Shown here in pieces: positions 26,119 to 35,339 of a stretch of 64,000 nucleotides of DNA (position 1 is its first letter; every line of letters begins with the position of its first letter). The DNA comes from Streptomyces cavernae (lineage in GTDB: Bacteria > Actinomycetota > Actinomycetes > Streptomycetales > Streptomycetaceae): the NCBI RefSeq assembly GCF_004023625.1, contig NZ_RPDJ01000014.1:243850-307849 (forward strand), in the 5' to 3' direction. Below the pieces are notes generated by a model. It saw only the letters and a list, made by a program, of their open reading frames with translations, did no database searches and was not told the DNA's origin. The position numbers and the translations under genes were made by a program.

Positions 26119-29001
26119 ATGGATCTTCGAAAGCCCGCACTGAGCGCACTGCGCGGGCCGCGACGGTGGTTCGCCGCCGCGGCCTCGGTCGCCGTGCTCG
26201 CCGTCGGCGGGACCTGGACGGCCGTCGCCTCGGACGACCCGCCGCCCGTGCACCGCACCGACCGGATCATGGGCATGGGCGGCGGGGTGGAGATCGACAC
26301 CTCGTACTTCACCGCGGGTGGTGGGAAGGAACGCCGGCCCGCCGTCCTCATCGGGCACGGCTTCGGCAGCAGCAAGGCCGACGTGCGTGCGCAGGCCGAG
26401 CGCCTCGCCCGCGACGGATACGCGGTGCTGACGTGGTCGGCGCGCGGCTTCGGCCGGTCCACCGGGAAGATCGGGCTGAACGATCCCAAGGGCGAGGTCG
26501 CCGACGTCTCCCGTCTGATCGACTGGCTGGCGAAGCGGCCCGATGTCGAGCTCGACAAGAGCGGCGACCCGCGCGTGGGCGTCACCGGCGCCTCGTACGG
26601 CGGGGCCATCTCGCTGCTGGCCGCCGGATACGACCAGCGCGTGGACGCCATCGCCCCGTCGATCACGTACTGGAACCTCGCGGACGCCCTGTTCCCGAAC
26701 GGCGTCTTCAAGAAACTGTGGGCCGGGATCTTCATCAACTCCGGCGGCGGCTGCGACCGCTTCGAGGCCCAGCTGTGCCAGATGTACAACCGGGTGGCGG
26801 AGTCCGGGACGCCGGACGCCGAGGCCACCCGGCTCCTTGAGGAGCGCAGCCCGTCCGCCGTCGGCGACCGCATCGACGTACCGACACTGATCATGCAGGG
26901 CCAGACCGACTCCCTCTTCCCGCTCGGCCAGGCCGACGCGATGGCCAAGGCGATCCGGGCCAACGGCGCGCCCGTGGACGTCGACTGGATCGCGGGCGGC
27001 CACGACGGCGGCAACAACGAGGCCGACCGGCTGGAAGCCCGTATCGGCGCGTGGTTCCACCGCTATCTGAAGGACGATGAAAACGCCGACACGGGCCCGG
27101 CGTTCCGTGTCTCGCGCACCGGCGGCGTCGACTCCACCGACGGCGCCGCCACACTGCGCGGCGCCACCGGGGACACCTACCCCGGACTGACCGGCGGGCA
27201 GCGCCCGATCGCCCTCAGCGGTCGGGAGCAGAGCGTGACGAATCCGGCCGGCGCCAGCCCACCGGGCGTCTCCGCGCTGCCGGGCCTCGGCGGCGCGGGC
27301 GGACTGTCACAGCTGTCGTCGCTCGGCGTCGGCGTGTCCCTCGACTTCCCCGGCCAGTTCGCCAGGTTCGACTCCACCGCACTGACGGAGGACCTGCGCA
27401 TCACCGGCTCGCCCACGGTGAGCGTGCACGTGCGATCCACGAGCGATGACGCCGTGCTGTTCGGCAAGGTGTACGACGTCGGGCCGGACGGACGGCAGCA
27501 GGTGCTGCCGTCCCAGCTGGTCGCACCGGTCCGGATCGAGGACGCCAAGGCAGGCAAGGACGTCACCCTGACGCTGCCCGCGATCGACCACGAGGTGGAG
27601 AAGGGCCACCGGCTGCGGCTCGTGCTCGCCTCCACGGACCTCGGCTACGCCTCCCCGGTGGCCCCGGCGACGTACACGGTCTCGTTGAAGGGCGACCTCC
27701 GCGTCCCGACCGCCCCCGGTGTGACGACGGCCGCCGCGGCGCTGCCCTCCTGGGTGTGGTGGCTGCCGCCGGCCGGAGCGGGCATCGCGCTGGTGCTGCT
27801 GGTGACGGGACGCCGGCGGACGACGGCTCCGGCGCCCGACCCCGCCCTAGCCGAAGTCCCCCTGCAGATCACGGACCTGAGCAAGCGCTACGCCAACTCG
27901 GCGGACCGGTACGCGGTCCGGGACCTGTCGTTCCGCGTCGAGAAGGGCCAGGTCCTCGGCCTCCTGGGACCGAACGGCGCCGGCAAGACGACGACCCTGC
28001 GCATGCTGATGGGCCTCATCAAGCCGGACGGCGGCGAGATCCGGGTCTTCGGCCACGCCATCCGGCCGGGCGCACCGGTGCTGTCGAGGGTCGGGGCGTT
28101 CGTGGAGGGCGCGGGCTTCCTCCCGCATCTCTCGGGCCGCGACAACCTCGAGCTGTACTGGCAGGCCACGGGCCGTCCCCGGGAGGACGCGCACATCGAG
28201 GAAGCCCTGGAGATCGCCGGCCTCGGTGACGCCCTGGCGCGCGCGGTGCGCACCTACTCCCAGGGCATGCGCCAGCGCCTGGCCATCGCCCAGGCCATGC
28301 TCGGCCTGCCCGACCTGCTGATCCTCGACGAACCAACCAACGGTCTCGACCCGCCGCAGATCCGCGAGATGCGCGAGGTCATGATCCGCTACGCGGCGGG
28401 CGGCCGTACCGTCATCGTCTCCAGCCACCTCCTGGCGGAGGTCGAACAGTCCTGCACCCACCTCGTGGTGATGGACCGCGGCCGACTGGTCCAGGCGGGC
28501 CCGGTCTCGGAGATCACGGGCTCCGGCGACACGCTCCTCGTCGGCCTCGCGTCCGACATCCCGGACCCGGTCGTTCGGAAGGTGGCGGCCCTGCCGGAGG
28601 TGTCGTCGGCGGTACTGACGGAGGAAGGCCTCCTGGTACGCCTGGCGGCACCCGTACACGGCGAGGCGGCGGAGAGGGCAGCGGTGGTCGTCGGCGCTGG
28701 CGTCAAGGAGACGGGTACCAGTACGACCGCGCCCGATGACGTGGTCCTCGAAGCAGCCGCCAACGGCTCCGCGTCCGCGAAGGGCTCTGCGGCGGCGAAC
28801 GGTTCCGCGGCCGCCGCGAACGGGGCTGCCGCCAACGGGTCCACGGCTGCCGCCAACGGGTCCGCTGCGGCTGCGGGCGGCTCCGAGGCGGCGGCCAGGC
28901 TCCTCGTCGAACTCGTCCGTCTCGAAGTCCCCGTGGCGTCCCTCGGGCCCCACCGGCGGCTCGAAGACGCGTTCCTCACCCTGATCGGAGGTTCCTCATG
29001 A
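26119..29001 (+). CDS. Secreted/membrane alpha/beta hydrolase fused to an ABC transporter ATPase
   Basis: A 960-residue fusion. Residues 15-40 form an N-terminal hydrophobic segment. Residues 60-320 are an S15/CocE-type alpha/beta hydrolase, with Ser157 in GASYGG, Asp in QGQTDSLFP and His in AGGHDGG, so the triad looks intact. Residues 330-530 fit the X-Pro peptidase C-terminal jelly roll. WVWWLPPAGAGIALVLLV (about 543-560) is a membrane span. From about residue 575 to 800 there is a complete ABC ATPase: Walker A GPNGAGKTT (about 616), signature YSQGMRQRLAIAQ and Walker B LLILDEPTNGLD. A tail with Ala/Asn/Gly/Ser repeats (ANGSAAAANGAAANGS) precedes the last helix. The permease follows with a 4-bp overlap. 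The topology implies an extracytoplasmic hydrolase tied to a cytoplasmic motor. Confidence 0.88.
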   Translation: MDLRKPALSALRGPRRWFAAAASVAVLAVGGTWTAVASDDPPPVHRTDRIMGMGGGVEIDTSYFTAGGGKERRPAVLIGHGFGSSKADVRAQAERLARDGYAVLTWSARGFGRSTGKIGLNDPKGEVADVSRLIDWLAKRPDVELDKSGDPRVGVTGASYGGAISLLAAGYDQRVDAIAPSITYWNLADALFPNGVFKKLWAGIFINSGGGCDRFEAQLCQMYNRVAESGTPDAEATRLLEERSPSAVGDRIDVPTLIMQGQTDSLFPLGQADAMAKAIRANGAPVDVDWIAGGHDGGNNEADRLEARIGAWFHRYLKDDENADTGPAFRVSRTGGVDSTDGAATLRGATGDTYPGLTGGQRPIALSGREQSVTNPAGASPPGVSALPGLGGAGGLSQLSSLGVGVSLDFPGQFARFDSTALTEDLRITGSPTVSVHVRSTSDDAVLFGKVYDVGPDGRQQVLPSQLVAPVRIEDAKAGKDVTLTLPAIDHEVEKGHRLRLVLASTDLGYASPVAPATYTVSLKGDLRVPTAPGVTTAAAALPSWVWWLPPAGAGIALVLLVTGRRRTTAPAPDPALAEVPLQITDLSKRYANSADRYAVRDLSFRVEKGQVLGLLGPNGAGKTTTLRMLMGLIKPDGGEIRVFGHAIRPGAPVLSRVGAFVEGAGFLPHLSGRDNLELYWQATGRPREDAHIEEALEIAGLGDALARAVRTYSQGMRQRLAIAQAMLGLPDLLILDEPTNGLDPPQIREMREVMIRYAAGGRTVIVSSHLLAEVEQSCTHLVVMDRGRLVQAGPVSEITGSGDTLLVGLASDIPDPVVRKVAALPEVSSAVLTEEGLLVRLAAPVHGEAAERAAVVVGAGVKETGTSTTAPDDVVLEAAANGSASAKGSAAANGSAAAANGAAANGSTAAANGSAAAAGGSEAAARLLVELVRLEVPVASLGPHRRLEDAFLTLIGGSS

Positions 29002-29861
29002 GCACGCTGGTCGAGCGGGCCGAGACCGCCGACGGGTACCGCGCGCGGCGAACGCTGCCGCTCCGGGTCGAGTTCGTACGGCAGTTGAAGCGGCGCCGCA
29101 CTCTCGTCATGGGCGCGGTGCTCGCCCTCCTGCCCTTCGTCCTCGTCGTCGCCTTCGCCGTCGGCGGCGAGCCGGGCGGGCGCAACGAGCGGATCTCGCT
29201 GATGGACACGGCCACCGCGTCGGGGGCGAACTTCGCCGCGGTGAACCTCTTCGTCTCCGCGGGATTCCTGCTCGTCATCCCCGTCGCACTGTTCTGCGGC
29301 GACACCGTCGCCTCGGAGGCGAGCTGGTCCTCCCTCAGGTACCTGCTGGCGGCCCCGGTGCCGCGGATGCGGCTGCTGTGGTCCAAGCTCACCGTGGCGC
29401 TCGGCCTCAGCCTGGCCGCGATGATCCTGCTCCCGGTGGTCGCCCTGGCGGTCGGCACGGTGGCCTACGGCTGGGGGCCGCTGCAGATCCCCACCGGTGG
29501 CACCCTCCCCGTGGGCACGGCCACCCGCAGCCTGCTGATCGTGATCGCCTACATCTTCGTCTCCCAACTGGTCACCGCGGGCCTCGCGTTCTGGCTCTCC
29601 ACCAAGACCGACGCCCCGCTGGGCGCGGTCGGCGGCGCGGTCGGCCTGACGATCGTGGGGAACGTGCTGGACGCGGTGACGGCGCTCGGTGACTGGCGGC
29701 ACTTCCTGCCCGCGCACTGGCAGTTCGCCTGGGCCGACGCCATCCAGCCGACTCCGGAGTGGGGCGGCATGATCCAGGGCGCCTCGGTCTCCATAACGTA
29801 CGCGCTGGTGCTGTTCGCGCTGGCCTTCCGCGGTTTCGCCCGCAAGGACGTGGTGTCCTAG
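28998..29861 (+). CDS. ABC transporter permease
   Basis: A 287-residue ABC-2-type permease with about six membrane helices, for example RTLVMGAVLALLPFVLVVAFAVGG, VNLFVSAGFLLVIPVALFCGD and LGLSLAAMILLPVVALAVG. It starts with ATG inside the stop of the hydrolase-ATPase gene, so the two are almost surely one transporter. The exported or imported compound is not known. Confidence 0.9.
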   Translation: MSTLVERAETADGYRARRTLPLRVEFVRQLKRRRTLVMGAVLALLPFVLVVAFAVGGEPGGRNERISLMDTATASGANFAAVNLFVSAGFLLVIPVALFCGDTVASEASWSSLRYLLAAPVPRMRLLWSKLTVALGLSLAAMILLPVVALAVGTVAYGWGPLQIPTGGTLPVGTATRSLLIVIAYIFVSQLVTAGLAFWLSTKTDAPLGAVGGAVGLTIVGNVLDAVTALGDWRHFLPAHWQFAWADAIQPTPEWGGMIQGASVSITYALVLFALAFRGFARKDVVS

Positions 29862-30014
29862 GTCAACGGAGGGTCACCCACCGGTCTCGGCGGCCCCTGC
29901 CCGTGGCCGCTTCGAGATCCATCCGCAACGCCCCGTACCGCACGTTCGGCCCTCCTCGGGCGTCACAGTCACAGACGTCGACGTCGACTCGCTGAGTCAC
30001 CGAGGGGGCACAGG

Positions 30015-31658
30015 ATGACGCACCACGGACGACAGCACGGAATCGATCACGAAGACACGGATGCACGGCGCACGCCGGACGGCATGCGGTGGGAGCCGGC
30101 CCGCGGGCGCCGCGCGCGTCGGCTGCGGGCCGCGCTGCTGGCCTCGGCCCTCGCCGGTGCCCTGGTGCTGACCGGCTGCGGTGGGGGCGGGAGCGCCGAC
30201 GACTCCGGCTACTCCTCGCGCGAAAAGGCACGCGGAGACTCGGGACCGGGCCCCGCGCCCGCCCCGGCCCAGTCGCTCGGCCCGGGGGAGGATTTCGCCG
30301 AGGGCCGGAACGACCGCCTGCGCCCGACGGGCGAGCCGGACCCCTCCGACTACCTCTCCACGTTCGCCCTCGACGTCGACACCGCCTCCTACGGCTACGC
30401 GCGCCGCACCCTCGCCGACGGACGGCGCCCCGATCCCGCCGCCATCCGCCCCGAGGAGTTCGTCAACAGCTTCCGCCAGGACTACGAGCGGCCCGACGGC
30501 AACGGCTTCTCCGTCACCGTCGACGGCGCCCGGACCGACCGGGAGGGCTGGTCGCTCGTCAGGGTCGGCCTTGCCACCCGCGAGGCCCCGGACGACAGCG
30601 AACGCCCGCCCGCCGCCCTCACGTTCGTCATCGACGTCTCCGGCTCCATGGCCGAACCGGGGCGGCTCGATCTGGTCAAGGACTCTCTCGGCGTGATGAC
30701 GGACCGGCTGCGTGACGACGACTCGGTCGCGCTGGTCACCTTCAGCGACGACGCCGAGACCGTCCTGCCGATGACCCGCCTCGGCGCGGGCCGCGGCCGG
30801 ATCCACGACGCCATCGACAGCCTGGAGCCCTCCAACTCCACCAACCTCGGCGCCGGTGTCGAGGAGGGGTACGCCGAGGCCGTCGAAGGTCGGCGCCCGG
30901 GCGTCACGAACCGTGTGGTCCTGCTCTCCGACGCGCTCGCCAACACCGGTGACACCGACGCCGGCACCATCCTGGAACGCATCGACGGTGCCCGCCGCGA
31001 ACACGGCATCACCCTGTTCGGCGTCGGTGTCGGCAGCGACTACGGCGACGCCCTGATGGAGCGCCTCGCGGACAAGGGCGACGGCCACACGGTGTACGTC
31101 TCCGAGCCCAGGGACGCCTACGAGGTCTTCTGCGAACAACTCCCGCAGAACATCGACCTCGCGGCCCGCGATGCCAAGGCGCAGGTCGCCTTCGACCCGG
31201 AGACCGTCGAGGAGTACCGCCTGATCGGCTACGACAACCGCCAGGTCGCCGACGAGGACTTCCGCGACGACCGCGTCGACGGCGGCGAGGTCGGCCCCGG
31301 CCACACGGTCACCGCGCTCTACGCCGTCCGCACCCGTCCCGGCGCCTCGGGCCACCTCGCCACGGCGACCGTCCGCTGGCAGGACCCCGACACCCGCTCA
31401 CCGCACGAGGAGTCGGGCCGTCTCGAGGCACAGTCCCTGCGGGACGACCTGTGGACCGCGCCCGAGGGACTGCGGACCACCGCGATCGCCGCGTACTTCG
31501 CGGACGCCCTGCGCCGCGGCGACAGCCGCTGGGCATCGCTGCCCGGCACCCCGTCGCTGCGCGAACTGACCGCCCACGCGCGCGAACTGCCCCGCAACAA
31601 GGAGACGGAGGAGCTGACGCGAGCCCTGGAACAGGCCACGGAACCCCACGAATACTGA
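30015..31658 (+). CDS. von Willebrand factor type A domain lipoprotein
   Basis: A 547-residue surface lipoprotein. The signal peptide ends in a lipobox, LVLTGC, with Cys55 as the lipid site after a basic region. A vWF N-terminal segment (YLSTFALDVDTASYGYARR) precedes the VWA domain, whose MIDAS motif is DVSGSM (about residue 204). The C-terminal part fits DUF3520 (FDPETVEEYRLIGYDNR), as in YfbK-type proteins. It probably binds a protein partner through a metal ion at the cell surface. It is a single gene, about 150 bp after the ABC permease. Confidence 0.88.
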   Translation: MTHHGRQHGIDHEDTDARRTPDGMRWEPARGRRARRLRAALLASALAGALVLTGCGGGGSADDSGYSSREKARGDSGPGPAPAPAQSLGPGEDFAEGRNDRLRPTGEPDPSDYLSTFALDVDTASYGYARRTLADGRRPDPAAIRPEEFVNSFRQDYERPDGNGFSVTVDGARTDREGWSLVRVGLATREAPDDSERPPAALTFVIDVSGSMAEPGRLDLVKDSLGVMTDRLRDDDSVALVTFSDDAETVLPMTRLGAGRGRIHDAIDSLEPSNSTNLGAGVEEGYAEAVEGRRPGVTNRVVLLSDALANTGDTDAGTILERIDGARREHGITLFGVGVGSDYGDALMERLADKGDGHTVYVSEPRDAYEVFCEQLPQNIDLAARDAKAQVAFDPETVEEYRLIGYDNRQVADEDFRDDRVDGGEVGPGHTVTALYAVRTRPGASGHLATATVRWQDPDTRSPHEESGRLEAQSLRDDLWTAPEGLRTTAIAAYFADALRRGDSRWASLPGTPSLRELTAHARELPRNKETEELTRALEQATEPHEY

Positions 31659-31703
31659 CGGCGCCGATCGGCGCGGTTGGTCGGTCGGCGTCGCGGCCCG
31701 ACG

Positions 31704-32084
31704 TCAGCGGGCGTCGTCCAGGAGGGGGGAGAGCGCGTCATCGCCCTCGATCTGGGTGGAGTTCTCGGCGCACTGCTGGTTCGAGGACGGCGACAGCACC
31801 GGGACGTCCTCCACGGCGACCGGTACGAGACCGACCAGCGAGGCCGCGCCGGCCTTGGCGGGCACACCGACGCACGGCTTGTTCAGCGAGCCCTGGACGA
31901 GCGCCATTTGCGGGCTCATGTTCCCGTGCGTCGCCAGGTTGCCGTAGGACTGCTGGGAGCTGTCGTCGTTGGTGGTGTTGACGCTGTTGTCGTCGTCCGC
32001 GGCCAGCGCGTGGGGCGCGGCGGCGGCCGACGCACCGACCACGGATGCGGCGATCGCCGCGGCGGCCATGACCTTCTTGATCAC
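31704..32084 (-). CDS. rdlA: Rodlin protein
   Basis: A 126-residue secreted protein with a Sec signal peptide (IKKVMAAAAIAASVVGASAAAAPHALA). The mature part contains the rodlin blocks GNLATHGNMSPQMALVQGSLNKPC and NQQCAENSTQ, with the two conserved cysteines. Rodlins organise chaplin fibres into the rodlet layer of aerial hyphae and spores. Only one rodlin is present, where S. coelicolor has an rdlA/rdlB pair; A versus B cannot be decided. It is divergent from the short chaplin, across 397 bp. Confidence 0.92.
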   Translation of the reverse strand: MIKKVMAAAAIAASVVGASAAAAPHALAADDDNSVNTTNDDSSQQSYGNLATHGNMSPQMALVQGSLNKPCVGVPAKAGAASLVGLVPVAVEDVPVLSPSSNQQCAENSTQIEGDDALSPLLDDAR

Positions 32085-32481
32085 TTGCGGTCCCTTCTGG
32101 AGTAGCCCGTCCGAGCGCTGTGGACAACTGACCCCGTGCGGGACGGTTGCTGCCGTTCACCTCGACGGCTCAACGGCACAGCAGCCCGACAATTTCGGCC
32201 GCCGACCCGGTGTGGAATTTCCGAATCTTCGGAAGAAGTGAATGGTCCCATCAACCCATCGGCATGCAGGGGCTCTTTTCATAAAACCCTTGCGCAGCAG
32301 GCGACTTCATGGGTCAACCGCGCGCAGCGTTGGAGTGAATTGAGCAAAAGACCGCGTTCTCCGGTTTCTTTGCGGCCCTTTCCCTCGTTTACGGCCACGT
32401 AGGTCATGGTGCGGGCCGTTCATACGGTGCTCGCGCGGTTTAGGCCGCCATTCGGGCATGACCGCAGTGAAGGGAAAGAAC
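32085..32481. other. Divergent intergenic region between rodlin and chaplin
   Basis: No gene is seen. The region must hold the promoters of both developmental genes. A CATCAACCCATC/CATGGGTCAA pair of related inverted motifs lies at about 32251-32315. The AT content is higher than in the flanking genes. Confidence 0.5.
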
Positions 32482-32718
32482 GTGAAGCACAACAAGACCG
32501 TCACCGTCGCCGCCGGTGCGCTCATGGCCTTTGGAATGGCCGCCCCCGCCATGGCGGACACGGGCGCGGAGGCCTCCAGCGTCGGTGCCTCGGGTGTAGC
32601 GGCAGGCAACGTGGTCCAGCTGCCCACCCATGTCCCGGTCAACCTCTGCGGGGATTCCGCGAACGTCATCGGTCTGCTGAACCCGGCGTTCGGCAACAGC
32701 TGCTCCCACGCCAACTGA
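32482..32718 (+). CDS. Short chaplin
   Basis: A 78-residue hydrophobic surface protein. GTG 32482 (VKHNKTVTVAAGALMAFGMAAPAMA) follows AGGGA and gives a normal signal peptide; the frame is open a further eight codons upstream. The mature part is a single chaplin domain, ASGVAAGNVVQLPTHVPVNL, then CGDSANVIGLLNPAFGNSC, with the two cysteines of Cys-containing chaplins. It is secreted and self-assembles into amyloid-like fibres at the air-water interface. Its place between rodlin and long chaplin matches chpD of S. coelicolor. Confidence 0.92.
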   Translation: MKHNKTVTVAAGALMAFGMAAPAMADTGAEASSVGASGVAAGNVVQLPTHVPVNLCGDSANVIGLLNPAFGNSCSHAN

Positions 32719-32814
32719 GGTAGCGCACTCACCATCCGGCTGTGCCGGGGTCGGCCTCGCACGTCCCGAGCGGTACCGAGGTCGGCTTTCACTACAAGCA
32801 GGAAGACTACGAGA

Positions 32815-34026
32815 TTGCGACAGACCCTGAGCAGGGGAATGGTCGTGGCCGCCGCCGCGACCAGCGTCTGGTCCCTGTGCGGCTCCGCTGCCTTCGCCGA
32901 CGCGGACGCCGGCGCACAGACGACGGACGCGTCCGGCGTGCTGTCGGGCAACAACGTGCAGGCACCGATCCATCTCCCGGTGAACGCGTGCGGCAACACG
33001 GTGAATGCCGCCGCCTTGCTGAACCCGGCGTTCGGCAGCAGCTGCGACAACGGTTCGGATTCCGGTACGTCGACGTCGTCGATGTCGGGTGCCACGGCGG
33101 AGAGTTCGTCGGACGGTGCGTCCGGTGTGCTGTCGGGTAATACGGTGCAGGCGCCGGTTCATCTGCCGGTGAATGCGTGTGGCAACTCGGTGGATGTGAT
33201 CGGTGCGCTGAACGGCGCGTCCGCGAACGAGTGTGTCATTGGTTCGGATTCCGGTACGTCGACGTCGTCGATGTCGGGTGCCACGGCGGAGAGTTCGTCG
33301 GACGGTGCGTCCGGTGTGCTGTCGGGTAATACGGTGCAGGCGCCGGTTCATCTGCCGGTGAATCTGTGCGGCAACACCGCGAACGTGGTCGGTCTGCTGA
33401 ACGGCGCGGCCGCGAACGAATGCGGCACCGCTTCGGGCTCCGCCACGTCGTCGACCTCGGGGGCCACGGCCGGCAGCTCGACGGAGGGTGCGTCCGGTGT
33501 GCTGTCGGGCAACACCGTGCAGCTGCCGATCCACCTTCCGGCGAACGTGTGCGGCAACACCGTGGACGTCGTCGGGGTGCTGAACCCCGTCACCGAGGCC
33601 GACTGCGCCGACGACTCCATGGCCACCCCGCCGACCAACACCCCGCCCACGACGACGCCGCCGACGACCAACCCGCCGGCTACGAACCCCCCGGCCACCA
33701 ACCCGCCGGCGACCAACCCGCCCGCCGCGAACCCGCCGGCGACCAACCCGCCCGCGGCCAACCCCCCGGCCACTCCGCCCGTGACGACTCCACCGGCGAC
33801 GGTCCCCCCCGGCACCCCGCCCGTCGACACGACGCCCACCGAGCCGACGCCCACCGGCACCGTCACGGACGACGACCCGGCGCCGGCCGATGACAGGGTC
33901 GTGGAGCAGGACCAGCTCGCCGCCACCGGCGCCGGCGAGAGCGCGCTCGCGGCCGCCGCCGGAGCCTCGCTGCTGCTCGGCGGTGCGCTGCTGTACCGGC
34001 GCGGACGGGTCGCCGCGGGCCGCTAG
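32815..34026 (+). CDS. Long chaplin with four chaplin domains and LAXTG sortase signal
   Basis: A 403-residue cell-wall-anchored chaplin. TTG 32815 was chosen because it gives LRQTLSRG, the same start as ChpA-type proteins (MRQ), followed by a signal peptide. Four chaplin domains follow, each built on GVLSGN-VQ-P-HLP-N-CGN, at about residues 40-77, 103-139, 166-202 and 229-265. A long Thr/Pro/Asn-rich wall-spanning stretch (NPPATNPPATNPPA) leads to LAATG, a membrane helix and a basic tail, the signal for a class E sortase. Known long chaplins ChpA-C have two domains, so four is unusual. Domains 2 and 3 are encoded by an identical 123-bp repeat. Confidence 0.93.
   Translation: MRQTLSRGMVVAAAATSVWSLCGSAAFADADAGAQTTDASGVLSGNNVQAPIHLPVNACGNTVNAAALLNPAFGSSCDNGSDSGTSTSSMSGATAESSSDGASGVLSGNTVQAPVHLPVNACGNSVDVIGALNGASANECVIGSDSGTSTSSMSGATAESSSDGASGVLSGNTVQAPVHLPVNLCGNTANVVGLLNGAAANECGTASGSATSSTSGATAGSSTEGASGVLSGNTVQLPIHLPANVCGNTVDVVGVLNPVTEADCADDSMATPPTNTPPTTTPPTTNPPATNPPATNPPATNPPAANPPATNPPAANPPATPPVTTPPATVPPGTPPVDTTPTEPTPTGTVTDDDPAPADDRVVEQDQLAATGAGESALAAAAGASLLLGGALLYRRGRVAAGR
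33052..33363 (+). repeat. Identical 123-bp direct repeat inside the long chaplin gene
   Basis: Bases 33052-33174 and 33241-33363 are identical; the period is 189 bp, or 63 codons, equal to one linker-plus-chaplin unit. The codons here are GT-rich at third positions (GGT, TCG, GTG), unlike the GGC-rich flanks, consistent with a recent duplication or gene conversion. Confidence 0.93.
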
Positions 34027-34066
34027 CGCGGCATCGGCGGCTCGCGCCACGCGGCACAGGACAGCC

Positions 34067-34108
34067 CCGAGGCCGGGAAGAGGCGTTACGACCTCTTCCC
34101 GGCCTCGG
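34067..34108 (+). terminator. Terminator after the long chaplin
   Basis: A perfect 17-bp stem beginning CCGAGGCCGGGAAGAGG with an 8-base loop lies 40 bp after the stop. Confidence 0.88.
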
Positions 34109-34339
34109 TGTGTTCGCTTACAGGACCGGACCGGCCGGATCACCGGATCGTCCCGACCACGGGACCGTCCCGACCACGGGGCCAGCCGTAGCGTGGGCCG
34201 GGAGCGTTGGGCAGTTAGGTGTAATTGGTGCATATCACCTCATTGGCCGAGCAACCTGCCCGTATCGCCAGGCGTTGAGCTACACGCCGTGGCATTCCGC
34301 CCCGGTGTTGTGTCACAACCCCCAAGGAGCACCTCTTCC

Positions 34340-34576
34340 ATGTCGCGTATCGCGAAGGGCCTGGCCCTCACCTCCGTTGCCGCAGCCGCCCTGGCAGGCA
34401 CCGCCGGCGTCGCCGCCGCCGACAGCGACGCGCAGAGCTCGTCGGTCAGCTCTTCGGGCGTCCTCGCGGGCAACACCCTGCAGCTGCCGATCCACCTGCC
34501 GATGAACGTGTGCGGTAACACCGTGGACGTCATCGGTCTGCTGAACCCCGCGTCCGGCATCGTCTGCCAGCACTGA
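34340..34576 (+). CDS. Short chaplin
   Basis: A 78-residue chaplin with signal peptide SRIAKGLALTSVAAAALAG. The chaplin domain is SSGVLAGNTLQLPIHLPMNV, then CGNTVDVIGLLNPASGIVC, with both cysteines. ATG 34340 has AAGGAG 10 bp upstream. The 313-bp gap before it contains the long-chaplin terminator and presumably its own promoter. It resembles the ChpF-H group; the exact orthologue is not assigned. Confidence 0.92.
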   Translation: MSRIAKGLALTSVAAAALAGTAGVAAADSDAQSSSVSSSGVLAGNTLQLPIHLPMNVCGNTVDVIGLLNPASGIVCQH

Positions 34577-34589
34577 CGTCGAGCCCGGC

Positions 34590-34632
34590 GCGCAATGGCC
34601 GTCCTCCCGAACGGGGAGGGCGGCCATTGCGC
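34590..34632 (+). terminator. Terminator after the second short chaplin
   Basis: A 19-bp stem (GCGCAATGGCCGTCCTCCC with one G-T wobble in its partner arm) and a small loop lie 13 bp after the stop. Confidence 0.87.
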
Positions 34633-34725
34633 TTCGGTCACCCCGCCGACGTCCCTCGTTCGAGGGATCGCCCGGCAGGGTGAGGAAGGGGCGGGTGCGT
34701 TCCGAAACGCCGGTACGGTTCCGCG

Positions 34726-35229
34726 GTGACCTCAACCTCAAGCGGCGCGGGCGCCGTCCGCATGGCTGATCTCGGCACGATCGCCGTCCTGGCCTGGAGC
34801 GGTGAACAGCCCGAGGGACAGGGGGACTTGGCTTGTCTGCTCGCCTATTCGCTGGGTGACGCGGAAGGCGGCCCGGACGCCACCGCGGCGGCCGTACGCA
34901 GACTGCTCGAGGACCACGGCCTGCCGATCGGCGGCCCGGTCGTCGACGGCACCCGGCGACAGGCCCTGCCTGTGGGTCTCCTCGTCGAGGCGGGCCAGGC
35001 CGTCGTCACCCTGCCGAACCTCACGGCCCAGTGCACGGTTCCGCCGCAGTGGCTCTCCGCGGTCGAGCGGCGCGGGTACGCCCACTTCGTCTTCACCGCC
35101 CGCGCCTGGCCCGATGCGGAGCCCGGCAGGGCGGTCGACCCGCAGGCCCTGGCCGCGTTCGCGGGCGACGAGGAGACGCTCCTGGACGCGGCGCACTGTC
35201 TGCTCCCGGCACGCGGCCTGCGCGGCTGA
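34726..35229 (+). CDS. DUF5949 family protein
   Basis: A 167-residue cytosolic protein starting at GTG 34726. Blocks such as ADLGTIAVLAWSGE, LLAYSLGDAEGGPDATAAAV and RRGYAHFVFTARAWP fit DUF5949, a family I know only from streptomycetes; function is unknown. There is no signal peptide or membrane helix. It stands between two chaplin genes, with its own terminator, but nothing links it to sheath formation except position. Confidence 0.7.
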   Translation: MTSTSSGAGAVRMADLGTIAVLAWSGEQPEGQGDLACLLAYSLGDAEGGPDATAAAVRRLLEDHGLPIGGPVVDGTRRQALPVGLLVEAGQAVVTLPNLTAQCTVPPQWLSAVERRGYAHFVFTARAWPDAEPGRAVDPQALAAFAGDEETLLDAAHCLLPARGLRG

Positions 35230-35249
35230 CGCCGTCGGAGGGTGCGCGC

Positions 35250-35283
35250 AAAGCCCCCGGTGGCCGTGGCCACCGGGGGCTTT
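35250..35283 (+). terminator. Terminator after the DUF5949 gene
   Basis: AAAGCCCCCGGTGGC pairs perfectly with GCCACCGGGGGCTTT around a CGTG loop. The A and T ends make it a good terminator in both directions, also protecting the leftward chaplin gene. Confidence 0.9.
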
Positions 35284-35339
35284 CGAGTCTCTGTCGACGT
35301 CAGCGTCGATGCCGGCTGACGGATGCCGGCTGACGGATG

